Positions 1 to 8,269 of a DNA stretch of 64,000 nt are shown here, piece after piece. The notes below the pieces were generated by a model. It was not told the DNA's origin and ran no database searches. It saw only the letters and a program-made list of their open reading frames with translations. Origin of the DNA: Streptomyces diastatochromogenes (GTDB lineage Bacteria > Actinomycetota > Actinomycetes > Streptomycetales > Streptomycetaceae); contig NZ_MCGQ01000027.1 in NCBI RefSeq assembly GCF_002242805.1, positions 1 to 64,000 on the forward strand. Direction: 5' to 3'. Position 1 is the first letter of the stretch; every line of letters starts with the position of its first letter. The translations under genes were made by a program, and so were the position numbers.

Positions 1-54
1 GGGCAGGAGCCCTCGTGGGCAGAACCCTCGGTCGGCGGCAGCCTCGGGGGCGGG

Positions 55-1224
55 CTACCAGCCGCTGACCCGGTTCCAGACTCCCTGGATCGCGGGTGTG
101 GGACCATCGGGCCGGCCGCCGTCGACGACGTGGTAGCCGTGGTGCTGGGCCGCCGTGGCGCAGGCGTGGTTGGGCAGGATGCGCAGGCGGGTGCCGACGG
201 GCAGGTCGGGCAGGAGGGCTCCGTCGCGTGCGCTGAGGGTGCCGTGCTCCTGGCTCGCGCCGGTCATCACGAGCCCGGGGATCAGCCGGCCGGTCAGGTC
301 GGCGACGAGGCCGTAGCCCTGGTCCTGGGGCTGGGCGGAGGTGCCGCGGTCGCGGGACATGGCCATCCAGCCGCCGTCGGTGATGATCCACCCGTACTCG
401 GGGCGGTGACCGATGACGGTGACGACCACCGACAGGGCCAGGTCGTCGAGGTCGCAGACGCCCAGGCCGGCCATGACCAGGTCGAAGAAGACGTAGTTCC
501 CGGCGCGGAGTTCGGTGACGCCCGTGAGGTCGTCCGCCGCGTGGGCGGTGGGGGTGGAGCCGACGCTGACGATGTGCACGGGCAGCCCGGCGGCCCGCAG
601 TGTGTCGGCCGCGGCGACGGCGGCGTCGCGTTCGTTCTTCGCCGCCAGGCGCTGTTCCTCGGCGGTGTGGGCGAAGTAGGACTCGCCCGCGTGGGTCAGG
701 ACGCCGTCGAGGCAGCCCGCCTCGTGCAGGATGCGTCCGATGCCGACGAGCCCGGGCGCGTCGGGCCTGAGTCCGCCGCGGTGGCCGTCGCAGTCGATCT
801 CGATCTGGGCGGGGACGGCGATGCCCGCCTCCCGCGCGGCGTCGGCGACGGACGTCGCCTGTTCGGTGCTGTCGAGCAGGACGCGCAGGGTGACGCCGCG
901 ACGGAGCAGGGCGATCACACGGGGCAGCTTGTGGGGGTCGATGCCGACGGCGTAGGTGATGTCGGTGTAGCCGGCGTCGGCGAACGCCTCGGCCTCGGCG
1001 AGGGTGGAGACGGTGACGGGGCAGGGGGTGCCGTCGTGCAGGAGGGCGGCGACGTCGAGGCTCTTGGCCGTCTTGACGTGCGGGCGCAGGGTGACCCCGA
1101 GCCGGTCCGCGCGCTGGGCGAGCCGTGCGATGTTGCGTCGTGCCCTGTGCACGTCGACGACGGCGAAGGGGGTGCCGGGGTCTGCCAGGTCCCGGACGGG
1201 CGTTGCAGGTGCGGTGGTGCTCAC
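55..1224 (-). CDS. D-threonine aldolase-fold PLP enzyme (D-amino-acid / 3-hydroxyaspartate aldolase type)
   Basis: A 389-residue fold-type III PLP enzyme of the metal-dependent D-threonine aldolase / D-serine dehydratase-like family. The N-terminal alanine-racemase-like barrel carries the expected PLP lysine in HVKTAKS (about K51), and the C-terminal beta domain ends with the metal-binding pattern PNHAC (about H353 and C355). Such enzymes cleave D-3-hydroxy amino acids to glycine plus an aldehyde, or deaminate D-serine-like substrates. The GTG start overlaps the stop of the upstream cyclodeaminase gene by 4 nt, so the two are probably translationally coupled. The same two folds occur together in the beta-hydroxyaspartate cycle (BhcC and BhcD), but no bhcA or bhcB homologue is visible, and the left edge is only 54 nt away. 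The exact substrate is unknown. Confidence 0.85.
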   Translation of the reverse strand: MSTTAPATPVRDLADPGTPFAVVDVHRARRNIARLAQRADRLGVTLRPHVKTAKSLDVAALLHDGTPCPVTVSTLAEAEAFADAGYTDITYAVGIDPHKLPRVIALLRRGVTLRVLLDSTEQATSVADAAREAGIAVPAQIEIDCDGHRGGLRPDAPGLVGIGRILHEAGCLDGVLTHAGESYFAHTAEEQRLAAKNERDAAVAAADTLRAAGLPVHIVSVGSTPTAHAADDLTGVTELRAGNYVFFDLVMAGLGVCDLDDLALSVVVTVIGHRPEYGWIITDGGWMAMSRDRGTSAQPQDQGYGLVADLTGRLIPGLVMTGASQEHGTLSARDGALLPDLPVGTRLRILPNHACATAAQHHGYHVVDGGRPDGPTPAIQGVWNRVSGW

Positions 1225-2159
1225 AGAGTTATGTCCATCCTCTTCAGAAGGGCCAGGCCCAGGTAGAGGTCCTGCAGGCCGATGCCGGAGCTGTCGAAGA
1301 CCGTGATGTCGGCGTCGTCGCCGCGTCCCGTGGCCCGGCCGGTGAGGACCTCGCCGAGCGGGGTGAGCACGGTCTCCTCGGGAGCGTGCTGGCTGTCGCC
1401 CATGCGGCGGGCCTGCTCGGGCAGATCGCAGAAGACGTGCGCCACGGAGAACAGCCCGGGGTCCAGTTCCCGCTTGCCGGGGGCGTCCGCGCCCATGGAG
1501 GAGACGTGGGTACCGGGTCGGACCCACCGGGCCCGGAACAGGGGCGGGTCGTCGGCACGGGCGTTGGTGGCGGTGACGATCACGTCGGCCCGGGCGCAGG
1601 CCTCCTCGGCGCCGGCGACCGTCGCGGTACGGCCCTCCGCCGCGAGGTCGGCCGCCATCCGTGCGGCGCGGTCCTTGTCGCGGCCCACGATCAGGACCTC
1701 GTCGATGGGCCGGACCCGGCTGACGGCCCGTACCTCGTAGGCGGCCTGGTGCCCGGTGCCGAAAACGGCCAGGGTGGAGGCGCCGGGGCGGGCCAGCAGA
1801 TCGACGGCGAGGGCGTCGGCGGCCGCCGTCCGGTAGGCGTTGGCCTCGCCGACCTCCAGAACGGCGGCGATCCTGCCGATCGTCTGGTCCAGGAGCAACA
1901 GGGTGGAGTGGTGGCGCGGCAGCCCCTGCTCCGGGTTGCCCGGCCAGTAGCTGCCGATCTTCACCCCGGCGTGCGTGGCGGAGGCCGACGGCTTGAGCGT
2001 GAACCGGTTCCGCGGGTCGGATCCGTGCACGGCCAGGCTGGGGAAGACCGCGCCGTCCACGGTCGCGGCGAAGGCCTCGCGGGCCGCCTGCAGCGCGAGG
2101 TCCTCGTCGACGACCGCGGCGGTCTCCTCCTCGGTGATGTGCAGCAGACGGCGACTCAT
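1221..2159 (-). CDS. Ornithine cyclodeaminase / mu-crystallin family NAD(P)-dependent enzyme
   Basis: 312 residues with the ornithine cyclodeaminase/mu-crystallin fold. The Rossmann motif VFGTGHQ lies near residues 132-138, and the substrate-site pieces HAGVKIGSYW (about 63-72) and the run following NAYRTAAADA are present. Family members cyclise ornithine or reduce ketimines and imino acids, for example DauB (iminoarginine reductase) and BhcD (iminosuccinate reductase). The ATG at 2157-2159 is preferred over an in-frame ATG five codons upstream because it aligns with the family start. It sits 11 nt after a DauR-like regulator gene and overlaps the D-threonine-aldolase-like gene, so all three probably form one operon for D-amino-acid or imino-acid metabolism. 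Confidence 0.85.
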   Translation of the reverse strand: MSRRLLHITEEETAAVVDEDLALQAAREAFAATVDGAVFPSLAVHGSDPRNRFTLKPSASATHAGVKIGSYWPGNPEQGLPRHHSTLLLLDQTIGRIAAVLEVGEANAYRTAAADALAVDLLARPGASTLAVFGTGHQAAYEVRAVSRVRPIDEVLIVGRDKDRAARMAADLAAEGRTATVAGAEEACARADVIVTATNARADDPPLFRARWVRPGTHVSSMGADAPGKRELDPGLFSVAHVFCDLPEQARRMGDSQHAPEETVLTPLGEVLTGRATGRGDDADITVFDSSGIGLQDLYLGLALLKRMDITL

Positions 2160-2170
2160 TGAGCGGCCCT

Positions 2171-2809
2171 TCACTTGGTGTAGTTGTAGACGGTCGCGCG
2201 GGACACGCCGAGCAGGTCCGCGATGGCCTGGGCGGCGTCACGCGAGTCGAAGTAGCCGTCCGCGTGCAGCTGCCGTACGAGCGCCCTCTTGGCCTCCCGG
2301 CCCAGCGACCTCGGGGTCCCCCCACGTTCCGCGGCCGACGCCTCGACCGCCTGGCGCAGTTCGCGGGCGTTGCGGTCGCGCAGGGTCTCCAGCGGCTGTT
2401 CGCGGTGCTCGGTGTCGGTGGCGACGAGGTTGGACAGGGCGAGCGTGACCGGCGACAGCACGGAGACGTCGAGGTTCAGGCACAGGGCCGCGATGTACTC
2501 GCCGGCGCTGTTCTTGATGCCGATCGACGTGCTCTTGGCCGGGCGGCCGTCGGGGAACCGGTTGGGGTAGTTCTGGATGACGCTCGGGTACTGCGGGTCG
2601 GCGATCCGCGCCAGCCCCAACTCGGTCGCGGAGTCCCCGACCTGACGACCGGAGAGGTTGTTCTCGATGGCCCGGATCGCGTGCTGGGGATCACGCAGGT
2701 CGTGCAGAACCACCTCGCACAGCCCCGGGAACATCCGGCCCAGGGCAACGGCGATCTTCTCCGATTCGCGGATGAGGTGCTCGTCCGCTTCGGCCTCGGC
2801 GGTACGCAT
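2171..2809 (-). CDS. DauR/YheO-type transcriptional regulator (PAS_6 + HTH)
   Basis: 212 residues. The N-terminal part (about 10-120) matches the YheO-like PAS domain, with the family hallmarks VVLHDLRDPQHAIRAIENN-like run and KSTSIGIKNSAGEYIAALCLN. The C-terminal 60 residues form a helix-turn-helix ending GVSRATVYNYTK. DauR controls D-arginine catabolic genes in Pseudomonas, and the next gene here is from the same family as DauB, so a D-amino-acid-sensing role is reasonable. The ATG at 2807-2809 is chosen over an upstream ATG (2851) because GGAGG lies about 9 nt before it. A dyad in its leader (2831-2843) could be an autoregulatory site. Confidence 0.85.
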   Translation of the reverse strand: MRTAEAEADEHLIRESEKIAVALGRMFPGLCEVVLHDLRDPQHAIRAIENNLSGRQVGDSATELGLARIADPQYPSVIQNYPNRFPDGRPAKSTSIGIKNSAGEYIAALCLNLDVSVLSPVTLALSNLVATDTEHREQPLETLRDRNARELRQAVEASAAERGGTPRSLGREAKRALVRQLHADGYFDSRDAAQAIADLLGVSRATVYNYTK

Positions 2810-2830
2810 GACGTGACCCTCCCGCTCGAC

Positions 2831-2855
2831 AGAGTTCGACTCTTTTTCCAACTCT
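2831..2855. promoter_or_regulatory. Dyad AGAGT-TCG-ACTCT plus extra half site
   Basis: A perfect 13-bp dyad (AGAGTTCGACTCT, 2831-2843) followed by a second AACTCT half site (2850-2855) lies just upstream of the DauR-like gene, in the divergent region shared with the aromatic-acid transporter. It is a plausible autoregulatory operator; binding is inferred only. Confidence 0.4.
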
Positions 2856-2979
2856 GGACAGCAAGGCTAATCGGTTACGTCGTCGCCGTCCAGCAGCCTC
2901 GCTCCTCACGGGGATCCGTACCTGACGCACGACCATTGACACTCGCCCGCACCGACCCGAGACTCATGGCCAGCTCAAA

Positions 2980-2995
2980 GTGAATCAAATTTCAC
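2980..2995. promoter_or_regulatory. Short inverted repeat GTGAA-N6-TTCAC ahead of the MFS gene
   Basis: GTGAATCAAATTTCAC lies about 52 nt before the transporter ATG, in an AT-rich patch within otherwise GC-rich DNA. It fits an operator or promoter-proximal site for the aromatic-acid transporter. The repeat is short, so this is tentative. Confidence 0.3.
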
Positions 2996-3047
2996 CTGGC
3001 GAACAGACCGCTCCTGTTCCCGAGCCCACTCATCTCCGAGGACGAAG

Positions 3048-4409
3048 ATGACCCCCTCCCCCACATCCCCCGCACCCCGTCCCCCACACACGCTCCGCAC
3101 GGTGCTCCCGGTCGTCGCCCTGTGCTGGCTCGCCGTCTTCTTCGACGGCATGGACGTCACCATCTACGGCGCCGTGATGCCGCACATGCTCGACGACTCC
3201 GGTCTCGGCCTGACCCCGGCCGACGCGGGCACCATCGGCAGCTGGACCACGTTCGGCATGCTCATCGGCGCGCTCACGGCCGGAAACCTCACCGACTGGC
3301 TCGGCCGCCGGCTGATGCTCGTCGCCAGCGTGTCGGTCTTCTCCGTCGGCTCGGCGGTCTGCGCCCTGGCCGGGGGCATCGGCCCGTTCGGGGTCGGCCG
3401 GTTCGTCTCCGGTCTCGGTCTCGGCGGGCTCATGCCGCTCTGTCTGGCCTTGGTCATGGAGTTCGCACCGCCGCGCCGGGCCGCCCTGACCACCGGCCTG
3501 CTGATGACCTCGTACCACGCGGGCGGCATGGCGGCGACCGGCCTCGGCCTGACCCTGGCCCCGGCGGCGGGCTGGCGCTGGGTGTTCTGGGCGGGCGTCC
3601 TGCCGGCCGTGGTCGCCGTGCCGCTGCTGCTCGCCCTGCTGCCCGAGTCGCCCGGCGTACTGCTGGCGCGCGGCGAGCGGGAGCAGGCCGACGCCGTCGC
3701 GGACCGCTACGGGCTTCCCCGGCCCACCGCCGTCGCCGCGCCGGCCGCCGGGGCCAAGGGCCGTCTGGCCGCCGTGCGCGCACTGTTCCGCCCGGACTCG
3801 CGCTGGGCGACTCCCCTGCTGTGGCTGGCCTCCTTCTGCGGCCTGCTGCTGGTCTACGGCGTGAGCACCTGGCTGCCGCAGATGATGCGCGCCTCCGGCT
3901 ACGGCCTGAACTCCTCCGTCAGCTTCCTGCTCGTCATCAACGCGGGCGGCATCGTCGGCCTGCTGATCGCGGGCCGCACCGCCGACCGGTTCGGCGCGGT
4001 CCGGGTGTCGGCGATCTGGTTCGTGCTGACCGCCGCCGGAGCGCTGCTGCTCAAGGCCCACCTCCCGCTCGGCGCAACGTACGCCGTCGTCGCCGTCACC
4101 GGTGTCTGGCTGTTCAGCGCGCAGGTCATGGTCTACGCCGCCACCGACACCGTCTATCGCGGCAGCGAGCGTGCGGCGGGCCTGGGCTGGGTCACCGGTG
4201 TCGGCCGCACCGGCGCCGTCGTGGGCCCCTGGCTGATCGGTGCGCTGGCCGACAGCGGCAACGAGAGCTGGGGCTTCACCACCTTCGCCCTCGCCGGACT
4301 GGTGGGCGCGGTCGCCATCGCCCTCGTGCCGCTCGCCCGGCGGATCGGCCGGAGCGGCGCCCCGGCGACCGTTGCCCTCGCAGCCGGCGCTAGCCCCTCG
4401 AAGGGCTGA
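3048..4409 (+). CDS. MFS transporter, aromatic acid:H+ symporter (AAHS) family
   Basis: 453 residues with about 12 hydrophobic segments. The first helix contains DGMDVTIYGAVMP, the AAHS-family signature (PcaK/BenK type), and the loop between helices 2 and 3 has GNLTDWLGRRL, the MFS loop motif. It is predicted to import aromatic or hydroaromatic acids with protons. It diverges from the DauR-like operon and is followed by a tiny exported-peptide gene and, convergently, by a 3-dehydroshikimate dehydratase gene, so quinate, shikimate or protocatechuate are attractive substrates by context. The ATG lies 4 nt after an AGGA-containing run (GAGGACGAAG). Confidence 0.85.
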   Translation: MTPSPTSPAPRPPHTLRTVLPVVALCWLAVFFDGMDVTIYGAVMPHMLDDSGLGLTPADAGTIGSWTTFGMLIGALTAGNLTDWLGRRLMLVASVSVFSVGSAVCALAGGIGPFGVGRFVSGLGLGGLMPLCLALVMEFAPPRRAALTTGLLMTSYHAGGMAATGLGLTLAPAAGWRWVFWAGVLPAVVAVPLLLALLPESPGVLLARGEREQADAVADRYGLPRPTAVAAPAAGAKGRLAAVRALFRPDSRWATPLLWLASFCGLLLVYGVSTWLPQMMRASGYGLNSSVSFLLVINAGGIVGLLIAGRTADRFGAVRVSAIWFVLTAAGALLLKAHLPLGATYAVVAVTGVWLFSAQVMVYAATDTVYRGSERAAGLGWVTGVGRTGAVVGPWLIGALADSGNESWGFTTFALAGLVGAVAIALVPLARRIGRSGAPATVALAAGASPSKG

Positions 4410-4479
4410 CGTCCGGCCCGGAACCGCCTGCTCGGTGTCCCCTCACTCAATGCCCCCCACTCGACAAGGAGTCGGCACG

Positions 4480-4626
4480 ATGTTCCCGCGTACCCGGTTA
4501 CCCGCAGGACGCCTCCGGCGGGCCCTGGCCGCAGCCGCCGCGGCCGTGGTCGTCCTCACAGCTGCGGGGGTCGCGACCCCCGCCCGGGCCACCACGCAAG
4601 CAGAGGTCGCGAAGGACCTCCCCTAG
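4480..4626 (+). CDS. 48-aa exported peptide, possibly the 5' stub of a truncated secreted protein
   Basis: A short frame starting at ATG 4480 with a good ribosome site (AAGGAG, 8 nt upstream). It encodes a clear Sec-type signal peptide: a basic start with RLRR, an Ala/Val-rich core, then a likely cleavage site after PARA. Only about a dozen residues follow (ATTQAEVAKDLP) before the stop. That is very short for a secreted product, so it may be the surviving N-terminus of a truncated secreted enzyme, or a genuine small peptide. No continuation is recognisable in other frames before the convergent gene at 4685. Confidence 0.45.
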   Translation: MFPRTRLPAGRLRRALAAAAAAVVVLTAAGVATPARATTQAEVAKDLP

Positions 4627-4684
4627 GCCCCCGCCCAGCACCCAGGGCAGCGTGCCGTTCCCAGGGCCCTCGCCGCCCGACGGG

Positions 4685-6463
4685 CTACCTCCGTTGGGCG
4701 GCGAGGCGTATGGGGGCGTTGGCGGCGCCGTAGCCGCGGTAGCCGCCGGACCGCTGCACGAACTCGAAGAAGACGTGGCCGACCGTCTCCGTGTAGCAGT
4801 GCCGGAACTCGCCGCCGTGCTCGTCCCGGTCGTAGAGGATGCCGAGTTCGCGGTACGTCTCCCACTCGCCCTCGGGAAACGCGTACCGCGCCCGCAGGTC
4901 GTCGTAGTAGTTGGCGGGTACCCGCAGCAGGTTGGCGCCCGCCGCACGGAAGCGGCCCACCGCCGCGACGATGTCGTCGACGGCGAAGGCCACGTGCTGA
5001 GCCCGGGTGCCGGCCTCGTCCGTCGGGCTCGGGGCGAGGTTGAGGACCAGCCGTGGTCCGTCGGGCGGGGCGGACAGGGCGCGGCTGCGGAAGAGGCCGT
5101 AGGGGTCGGCGAGTTCGACGGTGTCGTGCGGGCTGAGGCCCAGCACGGCGCGGTGGAAGAGCACCGCCTCGTCGAAGTGGTGCCAGGGTTGGGTGAGCGC
5201 GAGATGGTCGATGCCGGTGACGCCGGTGGACCGGCTCGCCGCCCGGTGCTCGAAGTCGTCCGTCCAGGTGGGGAATTGAGGTCGGCGGGTGGCGCAGAAC
5301 AGCACTTCGGTGCCGTCGGGTGCCACGACCGACTCCAGAGGGACGTCCTGCTCGGCCCGGCGCCGGGGCAAGGTGGGGGCGAGCAGGGCCTCGGCGCGGC
5401 GCGCGGAGGCCTGCGGATCCGGTGACTCCAGACCGATGGCGGCCAGCCTCGTGTCGGCGCGGCGCGTGGCGGCTCCGGCGTTGACCAGGACGCGGGCCTC
5501 GCCCTGCTCCCACAGGTCGACGGGCTTTCCGCGGTGCCGGGCGGTGCGGGTGAAGCCGAGCGCGGCCAGCAGTTCGCCGACGGGCTGGGGGTCGCCGGCG
5601 GCGAGTTCGGCGAAGGCCACGCCGGAGGGTGCGGCCGGGGCCGGCAGGGCGGACACGCCGGCGCTCTCCTCAAGAGCGAGCAGGGACCGAAGACCGTCCA
5701 CGGCCGTGCGGCCCGCGTCCGCCTGGCGGAACACGTCGTTGAAGACCTCCAGCGACAGCGGCCCCTGGTAGCCGGTGGCGAGCACGTGCCGGACCAGCCC
5801 GGCGACGTCGAAGCCGCCCTGGCCGGGGAAGCAGCGGTAGTGGCGGCTCCACTGCAGGACGTCCATGGCGAGCAGGGGGGCGTCGGCCAGCTGGAGGAAG
5901 AAGATCTTCTCGCCGGGGATGTCCTCGATGCCCTTGGGGTCCGAGCCGCGGGAGAGGATGTGGAAGCTGTCCAGGCAGGTGCCCAGCGCCGGGTGTCCGG
6001 CGGTCTCGACGATGCGCCAGGCATGGACGTACGTGTTCACGTGCCGCCCCCAGGCGAGCGCCTCGTAGGCGACGCGGATGCCGAACTCCTGGGCCAGATC
6101 GGCCAGTTGGCTCAGCTGTCGCGCGGCGAGCGCGTCGTCGTCCACCGTCTGCGGGGAGACGTTGGAGCAGACGAGGACGGTGTCCACGCCGAGCCGTGTC
6201 ATCAGGTCGAACTTGTGCCGGGCGCGGCGGAGATTGCGGGCGAAGTCGTCGGCGGACACGGCCTCGATGTCCCGCATCGGCTGGTAGAGGTCGATGGTCA
6301 GACCCAGGTCCGCGGTGCGGGCGGCGATCTCCTCGGGCGTCAGGGGGCTCGCGAGCAGGTCGTTCTCGAAGATCTCGACGCCGTCGAAGCCGGCGCGCGT
6401 GGCTGCCGTGAGCTTCTCGGTCAGGGTGCCGCTGAGGCACACGGTGGCGATCGACTTACGCAT
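4685..6463 (-). CDS. 3-dehydroshikimate dehydratase, two-domain QuiC1-type
   Basis: 592 residues. Residues 1 to about 270 form a sugar-phosphate-isomerase-like TIM barrel (start MRKSIATVCLSG; GFDGVEIFEND; EALAWGRHVNTY; CLDSFHILSRG). The C-terminal half resembles 4-hydroxyphenylpyruvate dioxygenase, with two vicinal-oxygen-chelate units (TGIDHLALTQPWHHFDEAV; HVAFAVDDI; final HVFFEFVQRSGGYRGYG). This fusion is typical of bacterial QuiC1 enzymes that convert 3-dehydroshikimate to protocatechuate in quinate/shikimate breakdown. The C-terminal half is generally considered not to be a true dioxygenase. The ATG overlaps the end of the alcohol-dehydrogenase remnant upstream by 8 nt. An aromatic-acid transporter and an IclR regulator nearby fit this pathway. 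Confidence 0.85.
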   Translation of the reverse strand: MRKSIATVCLSGTLTEKLTAATRAGFDGVEIFENDLLASPLTPEEIAARTADLGLTIDLYQPMRDIEAVSADDFARNLRRARHKFDLMTRLGVDTVLVCSNVSPQTVDDDALAARQLSQLADLAQEFGIRVAYEALAWGRHVNTYVHAWRIVETAGHPALGTCLDSFHILSRGSDPKGIEDIPGEKIFFLQLADAPLLAMDVLQWSRHYRCFPGQGGFDVAGLVRHVLATGYQGPLSLEVFNDVFRQADAGRTAVDGLRSLLALEESAGVSALPAPAAPSGVAFAELAAGDPQPVGELLAALGFTRTARHRGKPVDLWEQGEARVLVNAGAATRRADTRLAAIGLESPDPQASARRAEALLAPTLPRRRAEQDVPLESVVAPDGTEVLFCATRRPQFPTWTDDFEHRAASRSTGVTGIDHLALTQPWHHFDEAVLFHRAVLGLSPHDTVELADPYGLFRSRALSAPPDGPRLVLNLAPSPTDEAGTRAQHVAFAVDDIVAAVGRFRAAGANLLRVPANYYDDLRARYAFPEGEWETYRELGILYDRDEHGGEFRHCYTETVGHVFFEFVQRSGGYRGYGAANAPIRLAAQRR

Positions 6464-6629
6464 GGCCGCCACCCACGCCGATCCAGGTCTTCCCGGCCCG
6501 CCCGGCGGCACCGGCGAAGGCCTCCCGCGCCTCACCCAGAGGGAAGCCCGCCTCGATGACCCGGACGGGCTCCGGCCACTCGTCGACCGTCTCGATCCGC
6601 TCCGGCGCCGTGAGGACTGCTGCTTTCAC
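6456..6629 (-). pseudogene. Internally deleted zinc-type alcohol dehydrogenase remnant (57 codons)
   Basis: A GTG (6627-6629) preceded by GGAG opens a 57-codon frame. It begins like a medium-chain alcohol dehydrogenase (VKAAVLTAPERIETVDEWPE, compare the family start MKAAVLTAP) and ends like the C-terminus of the same family (GFPLGEAREAFAGAAGRAGK). The roughly 280 central residues that hold the zinc and NAD(P) sites are missing, and the two ends are joined in frame. It therefore looks like a gene that lost its middle by one in-frame deletion, or an assembly collapse. Its stop overlaps the dehydratase start by 8 nt, so the intact ancestor was probably the first gene of that operon. Confidence 0.75.
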
Positions 6630-6984
6630 TGAAACTCCAAGCCGACCACTAGACGGTCCATTCGTTCCGCTGTGCGGTCAGAGTAAGCAGGCGGAGGTCT
6701 TCTGGACAAGGGTGCATCGAGCCGGTGCCCGACCGGAGGCGGCGGTCAGATGCCGCGGCACGCCACTACGGTGCGGCAGCAGCCTTGGCATGGCTAGGTC
6801 CACGGTACGGATCCGGCAGACCGTTCAGCGGCACCTCAGGGGCGAGCTACGGAGTCATCCCGGGCTACGCCAGGATGGCCCGGCGCTGCGGTTTCCCTGG
6901 TCCGCGCAGCGGACTACGGTCGGGGGTGTCAGGGACGGGTGGGTGCGACACGGAGACGGGTCGGCCACAGCGGAGAGGCAGCAG
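6630..6984. promoter_or_regulatory. Divergent promoter region between the dehydrogenase remnant and the IclR gene
   Basis: This 355-nt stretch has no convincing gene. It separates the leftward dehydratase operon from the rightward IclR gene and is where an IclR protein would be expected to bind. An 11-bp dyad CCGC-TGT-GCGG lies at 6667-6677, close to the leftward start. I cannot identify -35 and -10 boxes with confidence. Confidence 0.4.
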
Positions 6985-7779
6985 GTGAGCGAGGAAGAGA
7001 CGCCGGCGGGGGGCGACCGGGATCAGCAGCCCACCGGGGTGCGCAGTGTCCGGCGGGCCTTCGACATCCTCAACCTGCTCAGCGAGCAACGGCCCGTGAT
7101 CACGCTGCGGGAGATCACCGAGGCGACCGGGCTGGCGAAGACCACCGCGCTGCGGCTGGTGCAGACCCTGGAGGAGAGCGGTCTGCTGTGGTCGCACCCG
7201 GCCGGCTACACCGCGGGGCCGGCGCTGTGGCGCTGGGCCTATCTCGCCCGCAGCCAGTGGGAAGTACCCCAGGAGACCCGCAAGGTCATGCGCGACCTCG
7301 CCGACCGGCTCGGCGAGACCGTCAATCTCTTCGTCGCGCGTGACGTCCACCGCATCTGCGTCGCCCACGAGGAGAGCCCGCACCCGTTGCGGCATGTCGT
7401 CGACGTCGGCGACGAGCAGCCCCTGTGGGCCGGCGCCTCCTCCAAGATCCTCCTGCGCGACGCCCCCGAGGCGCTGCTGCAGCGCGTGGCCGCCGCCTCC
7501 CCCCGCGGTGAGGCGTACACCGATCAGCTGCGGACCTGGGCGGCCGAGGCGGCCGAGCGGGGCTACGCGGTCAGCAGCAGCGAGTGGGACGAGGGGCTGA
7601 CCGCCGTGGCGGTGCCCGTGACCGGCCGCACCGGCCGGGTCGTCGCGTCCCTCTCCCTGAGCGGCCCCAGCCACCGCTTCCCCTACGAGGCCGTCGAGCG
7701 CTTCGCCACAGAACTCACCCAGGGCGCCCGCCTCATCTCCGACCAGGGCTTCACCCACCCACTGGGCAGCGAGGGCTGA
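6985..7779 (+). CDS. IclR-family transcriptional regulator
   Basis: 264 residues: an N-terminal winged helix (about 18-80, SVRRAFDILNLLSE; EITEATGLAKTTALRLVQTLEESGLL) and a C-terminal IclR effector domain (about 95-255, with ADRLGETVNLFVARD, AGASSKILL and SEWDEGLTAVAVPV). The GTG at 6985 has GGAG about 9 nt upstream and places the start just before the DNA-binding domain; the frame is open far upstream but lacks family similarity there. It is divergent from the 3-dehydroshikimate dehydratase operon and is the most likely controller of it. Downstream is a cobalamin riboswitch unrelated to it. Confidence 0.85.
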   Translation: MSEEETPAGGDRDQQPTGVRSVRRAFDILNLLSEQRPVITLREITEATGLAKTTALRLVQTLEESGLLWSHPAGYTAGPALWRWAYLARSQWEVPQETRKVMRDLADRLGETVNLFVARDVHRICVAHEESPHPLRHVVDVGDEQPLWAGASSKILLRDAPEALLQRVAAASPRGEAYTDQLRTWAAEAAERGYAVSSSEWDEGLTAVAVPVTGRTGRVVASLSLSGPSHRFPYEAVERFATELTQGARLISDQGFTHPLGSEG

Positions 7780-7867
7780 GCCGACGGGCTCCCGCGGGAG
7801 AGTCACACGGGGGCGCAGGCCGAGTTCGTACACCTGTGGTTCCGGCGGCGCACGCGACCCTCTAGGC

Positions 7868-8116
7868 TTGCCGGTGCAGCTGGTTCGCCCCGTCCTCCCC
7901 CATAGCCCTAAAGGCATGGGGGGACCCCCATGGCGGGATGCGTCGTAAGAGGGAACCCGGTGGGAATCCGGGACTGCCCCGCAGCGGTGAGCGGGAACGA
8001 CCGCCGTCATACGCACTGGGCCCACGAACAGGGTCTGGGAAGCGACGGCCAGTAGGTGTCCTCCTTGGTGAGGGCGTGCCCGCGAGTCCGAAGACCTGCC
8101 AACTGCCCGCGTGCGA
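7868..8116 (+). promoter_or_regulatory. Cobalamin (B12) riboswitch upstream of metE
   Basis: The leader between the IclR and metE genes contains the conserved B12-aptamer core: GGGAACCCGGTGGGAATCCG (7951-7970) followed by GGACTGCCCCGCAGCGGTGA, and the 3' element AGTCCGAAGACCTGCC (about 8085-8100). This is the classical adenosylcobalamin riboswitch. Its place directly ahead of the B12-independent methionine synthase gives the expected logic, with metE expression falling when B12 is available. The outer stem limits are approximate. The remaining leader to 8269 probably holds the expression platform. Confidence 0.9.
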
Positions 8117-8269
8117 AGCACTCGTGCGCGGACATCCCGGTGACCTCGAGGGCGGGTCGGCGTACACACCGAGCGGACGGCTGCGGCCACTGCCGTCCGG
8201 TCCGTCACCCCTTCGCGCTCTCGTCCCGTCCCCGGGATCTCAGGGATCAGTCTCGCGAAGGAGATCTCC

